Shown here in pieces: positions 23,587-36,400 of a stretch of 64,000 nucleotides of DNA. Source of the stretch: Nilaparvata lugens (lineage: Eukaryota > Arthropoda > Insecta > Hemiptera > Delphacidae); NCBI RefSeq assembly GCF_014356525.2, contig NC_052504.1, positions 63,914,086 to 63,978,085 of the forward strand, given 5' to 3'. The translations under genes and the position numbers were made by a program. Under the pieces are notes generated by a model. It was not told the origin of the DNA. It ran no database searches and saw only the letters and a program-made list of their open reading frames with translations. Position 1 is the first letter of the stretch. Every line of letters begins with the position of its first letter.

Positions 23587-26021
23587 GAATACACAACTTA
23601 TTGGCATTTTCATGCATGACCGTTGCAAATCGTATGCAGTCTGCCATCTACAAGAATCATATCCAGAGAGTATTACATTCTATACTCTCTGCTTATATCT
23701 CGTTGAAATTTTCATAGTAAAGAAACTTGGAATATTTAGAATTATAAATGATAGGCCAAATTAAATACAAGATTTTTCGAACAATTTATTATTGTCTCAT
23801 CCAATCTGAACACTGTACCTCTAACATGACAACTGACAACAAAAAATGCACTTCTTGCATTATAATTTACGGATTAACGTGGATATGTAGAGTGACAGAT
23901 TATTGTTCTGGCTTGGCTTCTGTGGAAAAATTTCAAATCTTTTTATGATGCTGGTAGTCTTGAGAATGCTCATGTTCTCTCAATTTTGTACTCAACCTTG
24001 GAATAGTTTCAGCTCTTTCACGATGATTTATTCAAATCTCCTGCCTTTCGCTTGGTAAAGCAAACATAATGTTGAAACGGGGTGTTTAGGGAAGTGGAGC
24101 TGTGCGTGTTAACAATAAGATGTCGTCTGAATTTGTCTAATCACCATTATTATTTTAGGATTGCGCAATTGCTAATGGGTTAATGCTGGTGGCTTACTAC
24201 AGCTACAGCCGCTTCGCTCTGGATAAGAAACAACTTTCCAATGGTATTTCGTCAAATCTTCTGCTGGGTAGACAGACGACGACCAGTTCTAGTCAGCAGA
24301 GTAATAACTACAAGCACAACTGCACGCTTGCAGCCGTTTCAACTCTGACATGTCTACTGAGAGACGTGTTAGTTTCATACACAGGTAGACCAACGTCTTT
24401 GTCCTTTGCCAATTACAACCGAACAGTCGCTGCTTTGCCTTTACATTAGCCTTTCACCGTTCCTAACTGCATCACAACCTTCATTTACGATCCTCGGTCT
24501 CAACAATGATGATAATTGATAATTATCCAATCGAAAGCCGTTTACTTCTTCCCTTGATGGGTGACTGATGCTGCTCCCTATAGGCTACTACTACTCCATA
24601 CTGCAATATTTATTATTCGAAATAAATCAACCTAAACATTAACAAATCAATATTATGAACAAAAATTATGAATTTCGTAAAAACTGTAAAACTGACAATT
24701 TCATAAACTACTGCAATTTGATAGGATGTTGCAAATTATTGATAATAAAAATCTTATTGAATGGGAGGAGTTACTTATTACATAAACACCCGACCTCAAT
24801 GAACTCTGATCCGCACATTAGTTACATCTGCAATGTGCCCAACAAGTGAAAGGAGGAACATCTTTGAAACTTTATTCCATAATGGCTGGGTGGGGGGGGG
24901 GTGAACTGAAGACTCCGCTACTAGGATCAGTATTACATGCTCAGTACTTCATTATTACTGGAAATTAAATATTTCGATAGTGGTTGGAAGTCCGTGTGTC
25001 AGTTATTTTCATTACTCGACCGGTTTCATTTAACCTATGTGTCTTGAGCTATCAAATAAATTAAATTGATAATTTGATTCTATTTTATATGCGTAATTTG
25101 TAAATCCAATATCTCACTAGAAGCCGGTTTATTTAGTAATATCACTTATTTTACTTACTTATTTGTGTTCACTTACAAAAGTAAAATTCATAGTTCATAC
25201 TTGGTTCATACTTGCTCGTTGAAGCTTGAGCTAATCACTGATTCCCAAGCTAATTTTGTATGTAGTTGTTCGTTATTTCATAACCCATGTGTCTTCATTT
25301 TGCTTTTGCTCGTGATTCTGTAGTCTCAGATAATATTCCACTAACAATTCATTGTAATCTTGAAAACATTCAAAATAATCTTCACTTTCACTCCTCGAAG
25401 AATCAGATTCTACATCATCACACTAATTAATTAATTCTAAACTATTTTGAAACTGCTAAAAATGTGATTGAATAATACAAGAAACAATAAGCAGTCAGCG
25501 ATCTATTTCGATATCCCACAGGAAAACGTATCAAGCTGGAATATTATCTTCCAATTCCTTTTAAGAATGATCTGAAATGATCTCTTACTTCAAATGAAGT
25601 CTCATAATACTCATACTAGTCGTAGTATGCAAATTCCAAACAATTGGCTCTTTCCTTCACAATCGTAATAGTGATAGACTTCATAACTCCTTGTAGGCCT
25701 ATAATAAGTTCATGAGTGTCTCTCTGCCATAAAGCAGTTCATTCACATTTATTTCCGCAATTATTCTTGCAAGCAACATGCTGGCTTCTTACCTTCTTGT
25801 AGTATCTGCCCAACTCATCATAGTGCATTGCTGGATTCTAATCTCGAACAAGATTTCTATTATGCAGCACTCCAGAATTGATGTTATCGACCGTTTTCTA
25901 TCTTCATGCCACGCATAGTTATTGAATAATATTTATTATTGTATGTGGTGAACCAGGAGAAAACCAGTCTCTTCCCACAATAGACGTTCAATTCCAAACA
26001 GAGATATGAGTGAATTTGATT
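23587..26021. other. Gene-free stretch
   Basis: A somewhat GC-richer patch at 24,180-24,480 holds an 88-codon frame rich in Ser/Thr/Leu without any recognisable domain. A poly-G run lies at about 24,891-24,900. I cannot support a gene. Confidence 0.45.
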
Positions 26022-27399
26022 AGATAACAAGCAGAAAGTAGACTACAATATTAGAAATGTATTCATATTAAATGAAAAGATTACACAGATTTTGACAATT
26101 TCTTGGTATTTTTTTTCAATATGAATAATTACTACAATATCAACTTCTCAACTATTCAAAAAGAGAAATGTATTCCATTGTAAAATTGTGAATTACAAAA
26201 ATAAATATATCAAAAGAGAAATACATGAGTGATTGAAGCTTTGTGACTGTGTTATTTGGAAGAAGTTTGTTATTTGTATTACACGTATGTGTCCAACTGA
26301 CCATTGATAATGCAGTATAAAAAATATGACTGTTTATAGAGGTAGGTCTCATCGATTCTAAATATTCTAAATATAGATTTTCATTACTGTGATCCTGAAT
26401 TCTGTGATAATGGTTAATGAAGTCGGTGGGTGGACTAGATATTTCATTCTTTCAGCAATTTATGACAAACAACGATCAATTTTAATACTTATATTAGGTG
26501 GCATATCGCCGTATATTGGTGGGTGTATAAACAACAAACACTTGTTGCAAATGGAAGTAGAATGATATATATGGCATGAAATGTGGAAATGTGCGGGGGA
26601 GCAGCTGCACAGGAACTCCTGAGGTTACAGTTGGTTACGCAATTTCTGGCGATAGCGATGCTAACCGATCTGTTGCTCTGAATTTCGAATGTGAAGTGGA
26701 GCCGGGTGTGAGTGGGTAATGAAGACCGCCCCCCTCACTTGGTGGGGTTGAAGCGCATTACTGACCCGGAGAAAGATGTTTCTGTATTTTAGTACTAACC
26801 TCACACAAATTCAATGCTGGAATTAGTGTGTGTTAGATGAGTGCGTGGGCGATGAATGGAGTAGCGGGTTGAAATCAATACGAACTTTGTCGTCCGGGGC
26901 AGGTGGTTGCGGGGGGGAGTGGATCTAGTAGTGTGGAGGGGCAGGTGGTGAAATGGACTTCATCCCTGAGGCCAGAGCCGCGCATATCCACCCACGGATT
27001 TGCTACGACGCAGTTTCACCCTCCAACCCCATCCAAGCGTTGTTCTAACTTTTGCGCTTCATATTTTTAGAATACTACGCGTTCCACTACGAGCGTTACC
27101 TCTAAATTTAGACCTTGCTCTCTGTTTTGTTGATAAATCAACGTAGCTCGATTATTGTGATAGGTACGGTGATTGTACTCGCTTACTACGACGCATCCCC
27201 CATGAATCTCACAATTTCTCTCTCTGATTTCCTTATTGCACATTTTATTTATATCGCTCGTCAATCGAATCACTCTTGCTTACTTTTCTACCTCAATAAT
27301 TTTAGAATGTGAAAAACTGGAATGAGTTAAACTGTAAAAGAAAAAGCTTATCATAATATAATATCAATGATTAATTACATAATTTTTTACTGTACAGTA
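26022..27399. repeat. Direct repeat A (about 1.38 kb)
   Basis: The segment starts AGATAACAAGCAGAAAG and ends TTTTTTACTGTACAGTA. It recurs almost exactly at 29,166-30,545 with a constant offset of 3,144 bp over most of its length. By eye I count about six differences (four or five substitutions and a 2-bp indel near the right end), roughly 99.5% identity. It includes a piece of the 20-kb foldback family (about 26,094-26,166) and a GC-rich block (26,580-27,040) with no coding frame. Neither end shows LTR features (no TG...CA termini, no adjacent primer-binding site), so it is more likely half of a tandem duplication than an LTR. Confidence 0.9.
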
Positions 27400-28832
27400 A
27401 GAGAGTCCTCACCAACTGCATTGCTTCTGATCCTGTTTAGGCAGTGGAAAACTTGAAGTTCCGAAACTTCAGAAAATTCGAACTCATTTTCTAGAGCGTT
27501 TACTCGGAGAGTGTCTGCATATGCACGGGCACCCTCATCACTGACTGGGACATTGCAGAAAAAAGAGTTGAGCTCTTCAAGGCTATGAGTAATGTTAGGC
27601 AGTTTCTTCTCTTTACCCAACCCCATACTTTTCACGGTTCTCCAGACACTTGCAGAGGAACGATTTTCTGTCAGTAGGGCTCGAAAGTAATGGGATTTCG
27701 AATTTCGTATCCTCAGCTTACAGCGATTCCTAAGCCTTTTGTACTCTGCAAACATCATTGGGCACCCACATCTTTTAGCCAAGCGGAATTTTTTGTCACG
27801 CTCGTTCATAAGCTGACGTATGTCCGGTGTTATCCAGGGAGCTGGTCTCCTAGTTACCTTTTTGCACCTCAACGGCACATGTTTATTGAACAGCTCGCAC
27901 ATAATTTGTTGGAATACTTCCAGCTTCTCATCAATAGTAGCAGCCATGACAACATGATGCCAAGGAACAGTGAAAAGGTCAGCAAACAACTCCGAGTAGT
28001 TAATATTCTTATAATCACGGTATCTTATGATTCTTGCTTGTGACTTGGGGGCTTTCACAGCATAAATGCAATAAACCAGATCATGAGCTGAGAGACCCGG
28101 CACTGGCACCTGTCCATGACTCTTCACAGCATCAGCATCACAAACAGAGACAAGATCCAACAAAGTGTGGGAAGTGGCTGTGTGGTGTGTAGCCTGTAGC
28201 GGAAGTATTGTCATATTGCAAGTAAAAAATATTGTCTTTAGTTGTGTCAAGTCAAAAGTGTCACGTCCAAGCAAGTCTGTGTTAAAGTCACCCATAACAA
28301 TGACATGACTGTAAGCCGGCATACACTGCAGGAGAGCGTCCTCGAATTCACACATATATCCTATGTGTGGAGGGCGGTAACAAACTCCAATCAACACTTT
28401 GGAATTCGCCGCAACTATTTCAATAAACATAAACTCAGGCCTGTTCGGTCTGGAATTGTCGGACTGGAATAAAACTTTGGCTTTCAAATCTTCCTTTGCA
28501 AAAACAGCAACTCCCCCACCATTCTTATGAAGCCTATCATTCCTGAATATGCTAAAATTATCAATCTGAATAGCCTTTGACGAAATTGAAGGCTTCAGCC
28601 ATGTTTCAGAGACCAACATCACATCACAGATCTGTGTGCCAAACAAATCACGGAATTCATCAATGTGACACTGCAGTGACTGCGCATTCACATGACATAT
28701 TTTTAAAAAATTCTTATGAGGCGAAAAAGCTTGTTCAATCAAGCCCTTTGTGCTTGGCGCGGCTGCACTATCATCTGGAGCTACACTCATGAGAATGATG
28801 ACAAGACCAAGAGCCAGGGCACATGAAGGCAA
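27387..28832 (-). pseudogene. LINE ORF2 fragment: endonuclease domain only
   Basis: The 481-codon minus-strand frame encodes an APE-like endonuclease/exonuclease/phosphatase domain of a non-LTR retrotransposon. Visible motifs in order are ICHVNAQSL (catalytic Asn), VSETWL (catalytic Glu), NGGGVAVF, VCYRPP, VIVMGDFNTDL (Asp/Asn), SHTLLDLV and GLSAHDLVY (catalytic His; many relatives have Asp where this has Ala). The linker before the reverse transcriptase follows (RLRNRCKLRIRNSKSHYF, NRSSASVWRTVK), and the protein stops at SNAVGEDSLTV, just where the RT should begin. The break coincides with the edge of direct repeat A, which supplies the stop. The start at 28,832 is a TTG. The first ATG is about 15 codons further in, and a TGA lies just upstream. 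The intact frame suggests recent insertion. Losing the 3' part is the reverse of normal LINE truncation. Confidence 0.85.
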
Positions 28833-29165
28833 GAGTCGAGCTAATCAATACATAGTTGATGTAATAAACAAAGGATTTAAACCACTCATACACACACGCA
28901 CACACACATACAAACGTTATTATAAAATTACCTGAGAAAAGTAAATCGCCAATCATAATGACAGAAGGTTCGAGCAGAAACTGAACTGTACTTTATATCT
29001 AGATTATAAAAGCTGGATACAAGAGCTTGTCAACCATTACTAGCTTCAAAGCAGAAGATTCTTGACAAACTAAAGAATAAGAATGTGCTAGTCAAGAACC
29101 CAACATGAGGAGCAATTATAATTTATGATAATAACGAAACAGTGGATAATGAGATATGAGATATG
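28833..29165 (-). other. Probable 5' leader of the LINE fragment
   Basis: This is the stretch between the endonuclease frame and direct repeat B. It contains a short CA-rich run (28,892-28,911) and a short inverted repeat (TTCTTGAC...GTCAAGAA, about 29,060-29,099), and ends in GAGATATGAGATATGAGATA. It has no ORF of its own. Assignment to the LINE leader follows from position only. Confidence 0.4.
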
Positions 29166-30545
29166 AGATAACAAGCAGAAAGTAGACTACAATATTAGAA
29201 ATGTATTCATATTAAATGAAAAGATTACACAGATTTTGACAATTTCTTGGTATTTTTTTCCAATATGAATAATTACTACAATATCAACTTCTCAACTATA
29301 CAAAAAGAGAAATGTATTCCATTGTAAAATTGTGAATTACAAAAATAAATATATCAAAAGAGAAATACATGAGTGATTGAAGCTTTGTGACTGTGTTATT
29401 TGGAAGAAGTTTGTTATTTGTATTACACGTATGTGTCCAACTGACCATTGATAATGCAGTATAAAAAATATGACTGTTTATAGAGGTAGGTCTCATCGAT
29501 TCTAAATATTCTAAATATAGATTTTCATTACTGTGATCCTGAATTCTGTGATAATGGTTAATGAAGTCGGTGGGTGGACTAGATATTTCATTCTTTCAGC
29601 AATTTATGACAAACAACGATCAATTTTAATACTTATATTAGGTGGCATATCGCCGTATATTGGTGGGTGTATAAACAACAAACACTTGTTGCAAATGGAA
29701 GTAGAATGATATATATGGCATGAAATGTGGAAATGTGCGGGGGAGCAGCTGCACAGGAACTCCTGAGGTTACAGTTGGTTACGCAATTTCTGGCGATAGC
29801 GATGCTAACCGATCTGTTGCTCTGAATTTCGAATGTGAAGTGGAGCCGGATGTGAGTGGGTAATGAAGACCGCCCCCCTCACTTGGTGGGGTTGAAGCGC
29901 ATTACTGACCCGGAGAAAGATGTTTCTGTATTTTAGTACTAACCTCACACAAATTCAATGCTGGAATTAGTGTGTGTGAGATGAGTGCGTGGGCGATGAA
30001 TGGAGTAGCGGGTTGAAATCAATACGAACTTTGTCGTCCGGGGCAGGTGGTTGCGGGGGGGAGTGGATCTAGTAGTGTGGAGGGGTAGGTGGTGAAATGG
30101 ACTTCATCCCTGAGGCCAGAGCCGCGCATATCCACCCACGGATTTGCTACGACGCAGTTTCACCCTCCAACCCCATCCAAGCGTTGTTCTAACTTTTGCG
30201 CTTCATATTTTTAGAATACTACGCGTTCCACTACGAGCGTTACCTCTAAATTTAGACCTTGCTCTCTGTTTTGTTGATAAATCAACGTAGCTCGATTATT
30301 GTGATAGGTACGGTGATTGTACTCGCTTACTACGACGCATCCCCCATGAATCTCACAATTTCTCTCTCTGATTTCCTTATTGCACATTTTATTTATATCG
30401 CTCGTCAATCGAATCACTCTTGCTTACTTTTCTACCTCAATAATTTTAGAATGTGAAAAACTGGAATGAGTTAAACTGTAAAAGAAAAAGCTTATCATAA
30501 TATATAATATCAATGATTAATTACATAATTTTTTACTGTACAGTA
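29166..30545. repeat. Direct repeat B (about 1.38 kb)
   Basis: This is the second copy of the segment at 26,022-27,399, in the same orientation, ending at the same TACTGTACAGTA word before unique sequence (TATTGATTGATCAAT). Differences from copy A include GCCGGATGTG for GCCGGGTGTG, GTGTGAGATG for GTGTTAGATG, GGGGTAGG for GGGGCAGG and an extra TA in the ATAATATATAATATC run. Confidence 0.9.
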
Positions 30546-32500
30546 TATTGATTGATCAATCATCAATAATAACCTTCAATAAATATCAACTTCCAGATAA
30601 TTAAAATGATACCTATCAGATTTGACTAATGTTACTAGAATTTGTGCTCAATCATTTGTAATTGATAGAATAATGCACTCAAATTAGTGGCAGATAATAT
30701 CACTTTGAAGTGTAATATTCCCCGCGTTTTTTGGATGGCTTGAATGGTTGCTCCATTTACTTTTCTCGAAAAAACCCATTGAGTCTTCTTAGGTGAGAGA
30801 ACTGTTTGTGAAACGAATCTGTCTTAAAGGAAGTTGGAATTGAATTCAGCAACCATTGTACTCGAGGCCTAGAGAGTTCTGGAGCTTTGACGGAACGGTA
30901 GTGAGGCAACAACCAATAGAAAGAAAGGCACAGCTGTCTTTTAGCACGTTGTCGTTTACCTGTTCAAAACACCTGGTCTCGAGAACGTTCCGTAATACGA
31001 ACTAAAAATTCGATCGTCATATTCTATTCCACATTTTTGGTGATCCGATTCTTACCATTAGTAACTTACGATCGATTTTTTTTTTAAATTCAATCTTCAT
31101 ATTCTATCCTACATTTTTGGAGATCTGATATTTATAGAAACTTATGATCGATTTCTTAAATCAATATTTATTTGATAAAATGGCGTTTAAATAGAAAATA
31201 TACTTTTTCTATAGGTATATCGGCTACCTTACCAGCAAATCAAATAAATGAAAACTCTTCTAAATGAAGTTTGATCCAAATTCTCGTTTGTCAAAGAGAT
31301 AGTCATGCGACTTAATTTACAGATAAAAGAGATAGTCATGCGACTTAATTTACAGATAAAAGAGATAGTCATGCTACTTAATTTACAGATAAAAACAGAA
31401 GATATCAGGCTACTATCCACAGCTTCTCATTAAAATATCGGTATTAATAATTAGGATTGAATAATTATTAGTCTATTATGAAAATTAGAAAGAATGGAAG
31501 AAACTTTTGAATAAAAATTATAAACAATGATGGCTATCAAAGTTTTGTCCAATGATAACCAAGTTGACCTCTTGACATTTCATCAAGTTTTTTCTTTATG
31601 AGATAGGTCTACTAAACAAATAATATTGATAATTTTTCAAGATTTAGCAGGAATGTGGACTAATTAGCCAATTTTTCATGTAATAAATTACTGTTCCTTG
31701 CCAAATAGAATAAAGGTTTTATTATAACATTCTGATAAATGAAAAAAAAATAGTATACACATCTGGACTCTGGTATAGTGATCATGTCATATTTTGCCTG
31801 ACGTATATAGTAAGGACACAAGTTAACAGTTCGGACTCTGATTCATGATAGTGACTCAAAATTCGCTGGCACAGAATTGGAACATGAATATAAATAAACT
31901 ATTATTAAACTGTTGAAGATTTCATATTGCAATGCTGCAGCTTGAAGATTTCTTTGATTGATCAACATTGTAATCGAACCGGAAGCCTAGACAATTTTCA
32001 TTTACCATTCACGTTCATTTAATTTCCACACGATACAATTTTACTGTAATAGATTATACGTTTGATCATTATGAAAATATCATATTCTTCATAATCATAT
32101 TAAAAATATCATAAAAAGGTGTAATTTATCAAAAAATAAAAATACAAGCTGATTCCAATCAAAAAAGAAACAGCTTATCAATATTAAATTGACTCAAATA
32201 AGTGAGCGATAAGCGTTAAGATGTGAATCAATTCAATTTTAATAATGAAAATAAAATAAAATTACAAGTGGTTATTGTTTCTTGGAACAACAAAATAATG
32301 CTACAATTACTGTAAAAAATTGTAAGTGAATTTTTATTTGATTGAAACGATGAAAGGATAAGAGTTGGAATTTGACATGAGAATGATTCATTATCAGTAG
32401 TACATTATCATTTGAATTTGAAATACAGTAAGCTACATCTGCCATCTGGATAGTGAGAAGTGCCCACCCACTCACTTCATGAATGGATTGTGCCTTGTGA
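30546..32500. other. Upstream of TENT5 promoter candidate; short tandem repeats
   Basis: No gene is seen. About 31,005-31,165 holds two imperfect copies of a unit of roughly 80 bp (GATCGTCATATTCTATTCCAC / CAATCTTCATATTCTATCCTAC). A 33-bp unit is repeated three times at 31,293-31,394. The rest is AT-rich. Confidence 0.5.
31293..31394. repeat. Three tandem copies of a 33-bp unit
   Basis: The unit AGAGATAGTCATGCGACTTA plus ATTTACAGATAAA starts at 31,295, 31,328 and 31,361. The third copy has a single change (CTACTT for CGACTT). Because 33 is a multiple of three, the minus strand gives a repeating peptide frame, which I regard as a by-product. Confidence 0.9.
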
Positions 32501-32508
32501 TGACGTCA
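32501..32508. promoter_or_regulatory. Perfect CRE (TGACGTCA)
   Basis: This full palindromic CREB/ATF consensus lies in the GC-rich block just upstream of the candidate first exon of the TENT5 gene. It suggests cAMP/CREB or ATF control if the promoter assignment is right. Confidence 0.4.
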
Positions 32509-33470
32509 GAGCTGCGATGCTAGTTGGTAGTTTGGCCGCCAGACAGCGCCACCAACCTGCGCAGTCCTTTCACAAGTCGCCGTAGCGTAGCAACAGGAAC
32601 AGGACTGGAAAGTTCTGGAACAGTGTTGGCTTGTGTTGGACGATCAGTCGCAGTAGTCGCAGTTGACAGTCAGTCGGTGTTGTTCTGTTGGGTCGGTTGT
32701 TGTTTGATCGAGGGAGTGTTTTGGCAGAGAGTGACGCGCAGTGCTTGTACGATTGAATCTGCCAAGGTGTTGTAACCAGTGCATCTTATAAAAATTATAA
32801 TTTTATTCAACTGAAAAAGTATTAGTGCTACTTGGATCTCGACTTCTCTTTCAATTTCCACGTTGCTAGTCAATCAGGTCGGTACAAACGGTTGTTGTTT
32901 ATCTTCGATGATAGTGTGTTGTGTGTTATCCTGTTTATCTTATCTTTGGAAACAATTCGTTTTGTTCAGTAGTTTATGAAATTCGTCAAAAAATATTATA
33001 ATATGCAAGTGACTGATGTATTTCGTTGAGCTGTTCAATGGGATCGTTATGCGCTAGCACACGCTGTCTTTCTCAACCGTATGTTCAGTTAATGATCACT
33101 ATTTCGTTATAAAAACTACTCTTATATTTTTGGAAACAATGTATGTTGACAGGCAATGACTGTTCATTGTGTTCATTTATGAAAACAAAACTTGAACAGT
33201 GTTATTCTTTCAAAGATTGTTTTGCTAATATACAGTATAAACTTAATTTGCGTGATTCGATTGGTCGGAGAAACCTTGACCGTTAAATTTTGAATTTCTA
33301 ACGGCGAGCATTCATCAAACAAGCTCCTATCTATGATGCTCTTCCCAAAAGTTTTGAAAATAAATCAGGGCTAACAACTGATAATATTGCCTTCAGGACT
33401 ATCTTGAAGTTTCAAGGATTAAACAATTATGTTACGGAACACTTGAAATTCTGACTGGAAATTCAAGTTC
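32509..33470 (+). promoter_or_regulatory. Candidate promoter and non-coding first exon of TENT5
   Basis: A GC-rich, CpG-containing block (32,509-32,770) carries several insect initiator-like TCAGT words (for example 32,644 and 32,670). AT-richer sequence follows, with a good 5' splice site TTC|GTAAGT at 33,470/33,471. Joining this donor to the acceptor at 42,807 puts a TGA (33,444-33,446) in frame nine codons upstream of the junction, so the exon would be entirely untranslated and the first usable ATG would be at 42,853. Other donors inside the block, such as CAG|GTCGGT near 32,879, are possible. The start, end and linkage to TENT5 are inference and need transcript data. Confidence 0.4.
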
Positions 33471-36400
33471 GTAAGTATTATTAAATTCTCAATTCAAGTT
33501 TCGAACCAAAAAGTTATCAAGTTTGATGTTAATGTTTTTTTATTAAATTGCATTTTAAAATAGGCCTAAAACTAGATCTCTTTTATTGTCAATTAGGCCT
33601 TGGCTATATAAATATATAATAATCTAGTTAATTATTGGTGTTCCTGTTCCCAGTATTGATAAATTTATATAGAGAAAATATCCTAGGTACTTCAAAGCTA
33701 AGTTAACTAGCCTAAAATCCAGATAGCTGTCTTTAGTTGAACATCCTTATGTAAAATTTCCTGTTCAGCAAATTTAGCCAGAACAATACCGTAATACATT
33801 ATTTTACATTACGGTTGTCACCGTAACTTTGCCCAACCAAAGACATTTAGTTGTAATGAATTTCTTACTTATTGGTAGTACTTGGCATTCAACAAGTGTC
33901 ATCGCATTACTCCTGTATTGTTTTTCTGATTACCTACTGTATTCGTACCGTATTATCATGCTTTTTCATTTTCCATATTACTGTTGTTTTAGCCTACGGT
34001 ACTCCTTGTTCATAATTCATAATATTCATGAAGATGATAATTATTTTCAATGTGATTATTAATATAATTAGAGGTCAAGGTCATGTGTTTTGTTTTATAA
34101 TAATAAGCTAATTATGTAATAAATGTGTCGTCGCTGATGAAGAACACTGAAATGAATAATTTTTCAGTCAATCAAAACCTTACTTAACTCACTACTGACC
34201 ACTTGACATGAGCCAATTCAATTTATGGCTTTTACTAGACTGCTAATAGTTTTACCTTAAAACTAATGTAGATAAATTGGAAATATGAATTTTAGCTGAT
34301 CCACTTATTTGATTTAGCAAATAATATAATAATATAGGCCTTGGCTTGGGCGATTTTTTTAATACTCTCCAAATTGACTCTCATAACTTGTTACAGGCCT
34401 ATTTAATCAAGTTTAAGATTTAATATTTTATGTCGCTATAAAAAAATGTTGATGGTTCTAAATATCGATACAACGCGTAGAGGTGCTATGTTGTTTTCTA
34501 CTTTGGTGTAGCAGCTTCTAGTTGCATGATGTTGCTTAATTTTGTCGTCACTACAATGCATGTAAACATGTGATCAGCCACTCTGCATGTTGAACGTATC
34601 AGCCACTCCATCTGGAATTTGAATTACCGTATCTTGAGCTATCTTCGATTTGATGAATTCAATTTGTTGGAGATGATTTTTTATATTGCTGATGTATCTG
34701 GCGTTGAAGATTCATTTTTACTATTCAGTAGGCGAATTCAACAAGAAATATTAAGTTTTAATTAAAATTTGCATTTAACTCAATGCAAAGTTGAAAAAAA
34801 GTTAAACCTGTATGTAATACCGTAGATAAAGGATAAGCATAAGCATAAACATATATTTCTTGTCTCTGGTAATACAATGTAGCTCAAAATTCAACATAGA
34901 ATATGAAGACATAGCCTCGCAAGAGAAATTTCTACCTATAGCATTTTTGAATTTTCTTTTATAAATATACTTTTTTAGGTCTATTAATTTATTTCAATTA
35001 CGAATTTTAGAATACCGGTATTGTAATTTACGTCTATCTCACCAGTTTTTACTTCATAATATTTTTATCTATATTTTCTATTCATTTGAAATATTACTTC
35101 ACATTAAATCGAATTTATGTAATTCTCCTCTTTCACCAAATTCAGCTTTATCAAAAAGTAGCCGGTTAACTTCCATTGAATGTCATAGCATTGCATTGGC
35201 CTAGTTGTTTTTATCATAATTTGATTCATTCAACTTTACTTCAATGTGAGAGCACAGAGCACCAATAATCGCTGTTATGATGAGTGTTGTAACCTGATAG
35301 TCTGCACAGCAAGAAAGGGCAATCTCCGCTCGGCATCTGTCTCCGCTCATTTGTATTCATCTTCATATGAGTACTAGTCTCGCCAGACAACCCTTCACCT
35401 TTAGCAGACGGATAAGAGCTATTACTCCACAAATACATTTGCTACTTTAAAATCATCTCAAAAATGTAGAGTCTTCACAAAAATAGTTCATTTTTAAGGA
35501 ATTTTGAATACTGGGTTGGTTCACTCGTTCTTGAGTTTTTGTAATGAATTGGATAAAAAAATACTCATACTCTTGCGTTCACTAAAAACTTGAGTTTTTA
35601 CGGTCCCTATAGACTTTCTATCTGATTTTATCTGCTCACAGCCTATAATTCCAATACAGTAGCATTGAATAAGAAATATCTAGGTATGGAAAGTCACGCA
35701 GCTTACTTATCTAGGAAATACACAATGCATGCATTTCTGAAAAAGTAAAAAAATCATTTAATTTTGTATGTCCACCAAAATTTATAAAATGTATTATTAA
35801 CAAGACACTGCAAATCATTATTTCGTACATTTACTGCATTATAATGGGTTGAGAGAGAGAAAGGTATTTCAAAATGAGTTTCAACCTGTTTTCTCTATTA
35901 ATAAAATATTTATTTAACAGAAACAAAAATACATCATAAATGATTGGAAAGAGAATGAATAGATCCATTCAGTTTAAATTTTAAATTGATAAGTTTATGA
36001 AATTTCATGTAACACTTATTATTTTACGACCATGGACGTGAGTCTAGATTTCCAGTTTTGAATTACGGTACTGTATTAGTGATTAGCATTATTTGAATCA
36101 CAAAAATCTTGCGTTCACAGTCCTTCCTATTGCATGGGGTCTTGCATATTCTACTATCCTTTCTCATCTTTTGCTATTGTTACTTGGAATTGTTACTATT
36201 ATTCTCCATTACATTGTAATGACAGAACGAGCGAGCGAATTACGTGTCGCGTTTTGTAGTTTCATTCATGCTTTGCTTGTACCGCAGGCTACGGGCGACC
36301 TACACCTTCAACAGTTAGCCCACAATTGCAAAGCGTTCATCATTCTTCTTTATTGTCTATTTTGTTCATGTGCTGCACTTCCATTGATGGCAGAGTGCCT

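Noticed and set aside
26022..30545. LTR retrotransposon flanked by 1.38-kb LTRs
   Set aside because: The repeats lack TG...CA ends, there is no primer-binding site or polypurine tract at the inner junctions, and the interior is a LINE endonuclease on one strand, not gag/pol.
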